Shown piece by piece: positions 62,995 through 64,000 of a stretch of 64,000 nucleotides of DNA (its first letter is position 1; each line of letters opens with the position of its first letter). The notes beneath the pieces were generated by a model. It did no database searches and had not been told where the DNA came from. It saw nothing but the letters and a program-made list of their open reading frames with translations. The translations under genes were made by a program, and so were the position numbers. The stretch is from an uncultured Vampirovibrio sp. (GTDB lineage Bacteria; Cyanobacteriota; Vampirovibrionia; Gastranaerophilales; Gastranaerophilaceae), in contig CAJTLG010000001.1 of the NCBI GenBank assembly GCA_910577395.1, positions 266,453 through 330,452 on the forward strand, given 5' to 3'.

Positions 62995-63180
62995 TTATTT
63001 TTTGATATTTTGTGCAATTTTTATACAAAGTTTATCCGCTTTTTTGCTTATTAATTCAGCAAGCGGTCTGATTTTTATTGCCGTTTCGCAGTTATCTGTT
63101 TTGCAAATGTTATAAATTATTCTTCCCGTGGTCAAAATATCTTCCGCATTTTCAATTAGTTTGTCTGTTTCAGTTAACAT
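62995..63180 (-). CDS. Small protein, unknown function (61 aa)
   Basis: 61 residues, helical: MLTETDKLIENAEDILTTGR and a Lys-rich C-terminus (SKKADKLCIKIAQNIKK). GAGGAAT lies just before the ATG. No family recognised; converges on the radical-SAM gene with a 3-bp gap. Confidence 0.5.
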   Translation of the reverse strand: MLTETDKLIENAEDILTTGRIIYNICKTDNCETAIKIRPLAELISKKADKLCIKIAQNIKK

Positions 63181-63246
63181 AATTCCTCTTTTTAACAGTC
63201 CAAATTGTCCGAGTAATTATCTAGAGATTACCATTAAAATTAACTT

Positions 63247-63465
63247 ATGGCAAGTGATTTTAAGTATTTAAAAGAAAAGATTTGTAAAAATATTGTGAAA
63301 TACAGAAAGGCTGCCGGTCTTACTCAGGTGCAGCTCAGTATTGCATCATCCGCAAGCGAAGATTATATTTACAGAATTGAAAAAGGTAAAAGAACCCCAA
63401 GTCTTGAAAGGCTGCATAAAATTGCTGCAGCTTTAAATATTGATATTTTAGAGCTTTTAAAGTGA
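63247..63465 (+). CDS. Minimal XRE-family DNA-binding protein
   Basis: 72 residues that are almost entirely a helix-turn-helix domain: NIVKYRKAAGLTQVQLSIAS, EDYIYRIEKGKRTPSLERLH and IAAALNIDILELL. A Cro-like single-domain regulator. It precedes, tail to tail, the second glycine-rich prepilin-like gene, whose terminator lies right after it. Target unknown. Confidence 0.85.
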   Translation: MASDFKYLKEKICKNIVKYRKAAGLTQVQLSIASSASEDYIYRIEKGKRTPSLERLHKIAAALNIDILELLK

Positions 63466-63476
63466 TTTTAAACATA

Positions 63477-63513
63477 TAAAAAAAAGGAGCGCGAAGGTTA
63501 CTAAACGCGCCCC
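63477..63513 (-). terminator. Terminator of the second prepilin-like gene
   Basis: On the minus strand GGGGCGCG (63513-63506) pairs with CGCGCTCC (63493-63486), loop 12 nt, followed by an eight-base-plus T-tract. It lies 24 bp after the gene's stop. Confidence 0.88.
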
Positions 63514-63537
63514 GAAAAGTTGTTCATCGTTAAAATT

Positions 63538-64000
63538 TTACTCCAACTTATCCCAATATATACATACATACCCGCCTTGTCCGTTTCCGCCTTTACCCGG
63601 GTCTTTCCCTATATACCAGGCACCTCCCCCTCCGCCTGCACCTGCTTTGCCAAACTTGGGATTAGCCTCTACTATACTGTCTTTTGTCGGGATATTAATA
63701 TCACCCCCGCTAAATCCTTGCCCATTCAGGCTGTTTTGATTTGGCTCCTCTATATTATTCTTATCATCAATAATATTTACACTGGAACATACCCCTGCTT
63801 CGTTATACAAACCTCCGCACTTTCCTTTTTCACCTGTACCGCTTGTTCCGCCTCTGCCTCCGGCACTTCTTGTTCCTTCTTTGTAATTAGCGGCATCTCC
63901 GCTTCCTCCTGCCTTGCCCTCTAATCCTTTATACCCTGTAAAATTACCTTGGCTGAATAATCGTGTAAATATATTTCCTGTATCATCATAGCTGCCTGCA
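63538..64000 (-). CDS. Glycine-rich prepilin-like surface protein, C-terminal fragment
   Basis: The frame is open up to the window edge, so the gene continues to the right; the visible 153 or so residues are the C-terminus. Gly-rich (GRGGASRTGEKYNAADGSGG) then GVCSSVNIID, NPKFGKAGAGGGGGAWYIGK, GKGGNGQGGYVCIYWDK. The last ~45 residues parallel the end of the 22077-24578 protein (SFGTAGAGGGGGAW, GYVCVYWKK), so the two are paralogues. Whether it also carries a lectin-like module cannot be seen. Confidence 0.8.
   Translation of the reverse strand, partial: AGSYDDTGNIFTRLFSQGNFTGYKGLEGKAGGSGDAANYKEGTRSAGGRGGTSGTGEKGKCGGLYNEAGVCSSVNIIDDKNNIEEPNQNSLNGQGFSGGDINIPTKDSIVEANPKFGKAGAGGGGGAWYIGKDPGKGGNGQGGYVCIYWDKLE

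Noticed and set aside
1..64000. tRNA, rRNA, CRISPR array, insertion sequence or prophage genes
   Set aside because: None was recognised on reading both strands; small tRNAs could be missed without a covariance search.

Overview
The window looks like chromosome from a low-GC, diderm, gut-type bacterium. My best guess is a non-photosynthetic cyanobacterial relative (Melainabacteria / Gastranaerophilales-like), but this is inference. It rests on four things: outer-membrane machinery (ExbB/ExbD/TonB-like proteins, two giant AsmA-like proteins, Lgt); a thiamine-phosphate synthase with the N-terminal extension typical of cyanobacterial ThiE; meso-DAP-type MurE; and very large glycine-rich prepilin-like proteins. 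No rRNA or tRNA gene, CRISPR array, IS element, integrase or reverse transcriptase was recognised.

Layout. 1-13 kb is envelope: the end of an M16 peptidase, a minus-strand operon tonB-like > exbB > exbD > exbD > asmA-like, two small exported paralogues, and a second asmA-like gene on the plus strand. 13-21 kb is housekeeping: TPR lipoprotein, lgt, gpmI, YkgJ-like protein, folP, rplY, a DUF192-like gene and a short uvrC. 21-26 kb is accessory: a small XRE regulator facing a tiny membrane protein across a near-perfect operator palindrome, a structured non-coding leader, an 833-residue prepilin-like protein carrying a C-type-lectin-like module, then a BlaI-type regulator and a TadE-like protein. 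26-33 kb is a division/wall cluster (rsmH, ftsL-like, ftsI, murE, murA). 33-51 kb is mixed: an ECF sigma/anti-sigma pair, thiE, MATE, a GlcD-like oxidase, kinases, rpmH-rnpA, proC, a strong small-RNA candidate, a split transketolase, ftsE-ftsX, an HDOD protein, ruvB and an ion permease. secA follows. 55-63 kb is corA, maf, an MFS transporter, purH, surE and a radical-SAM gene. The right edge cuts a second glycine-rich prepilin-like gene.

Main discovery candidate. Directly after secA (54.2-55.3 kb, minus strand) lie four promoterless fragments of 69-82 codons. Each is homologous to the same 80-residue part of the lectin-like module inside the prepilin gene at 22-24.6 kb. Each is open from end to end, yet neighbours lie in different frames; two of the spacers are exactly 26 bp. 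The fragments are visibly more GC-rich than the flanking genome, as is the matching segment of the full gene. A non-coding element present twice just upstream of the prepilin gene recurs inside the array and, in weaker form, at its edge. This resembles a silent-cassette store for diversifying a surface pilin-like adhesin (compare pilE/pilS, vlsE). No recombinase or reverse transcriptase is in the window, and no long identical tract between the full gene and the cassettes was found, so recent exchange is not shown.

Other points of note: a ~165-nt RNA gene after proC whose loops carry CCUCC (anti-Shine-Dalgarno-like) sequences; a 36-bp element shared upstream of two unrelated small genes 19 kb apart; -10 boxes 6-7 nt before the start codon of at least seven genes (leaderless mRNAs); a UvrC that stops where the helix-hairpin-helix domain should begin; and a 79-bp near-identical block in two otherwise divergent exbD genes.
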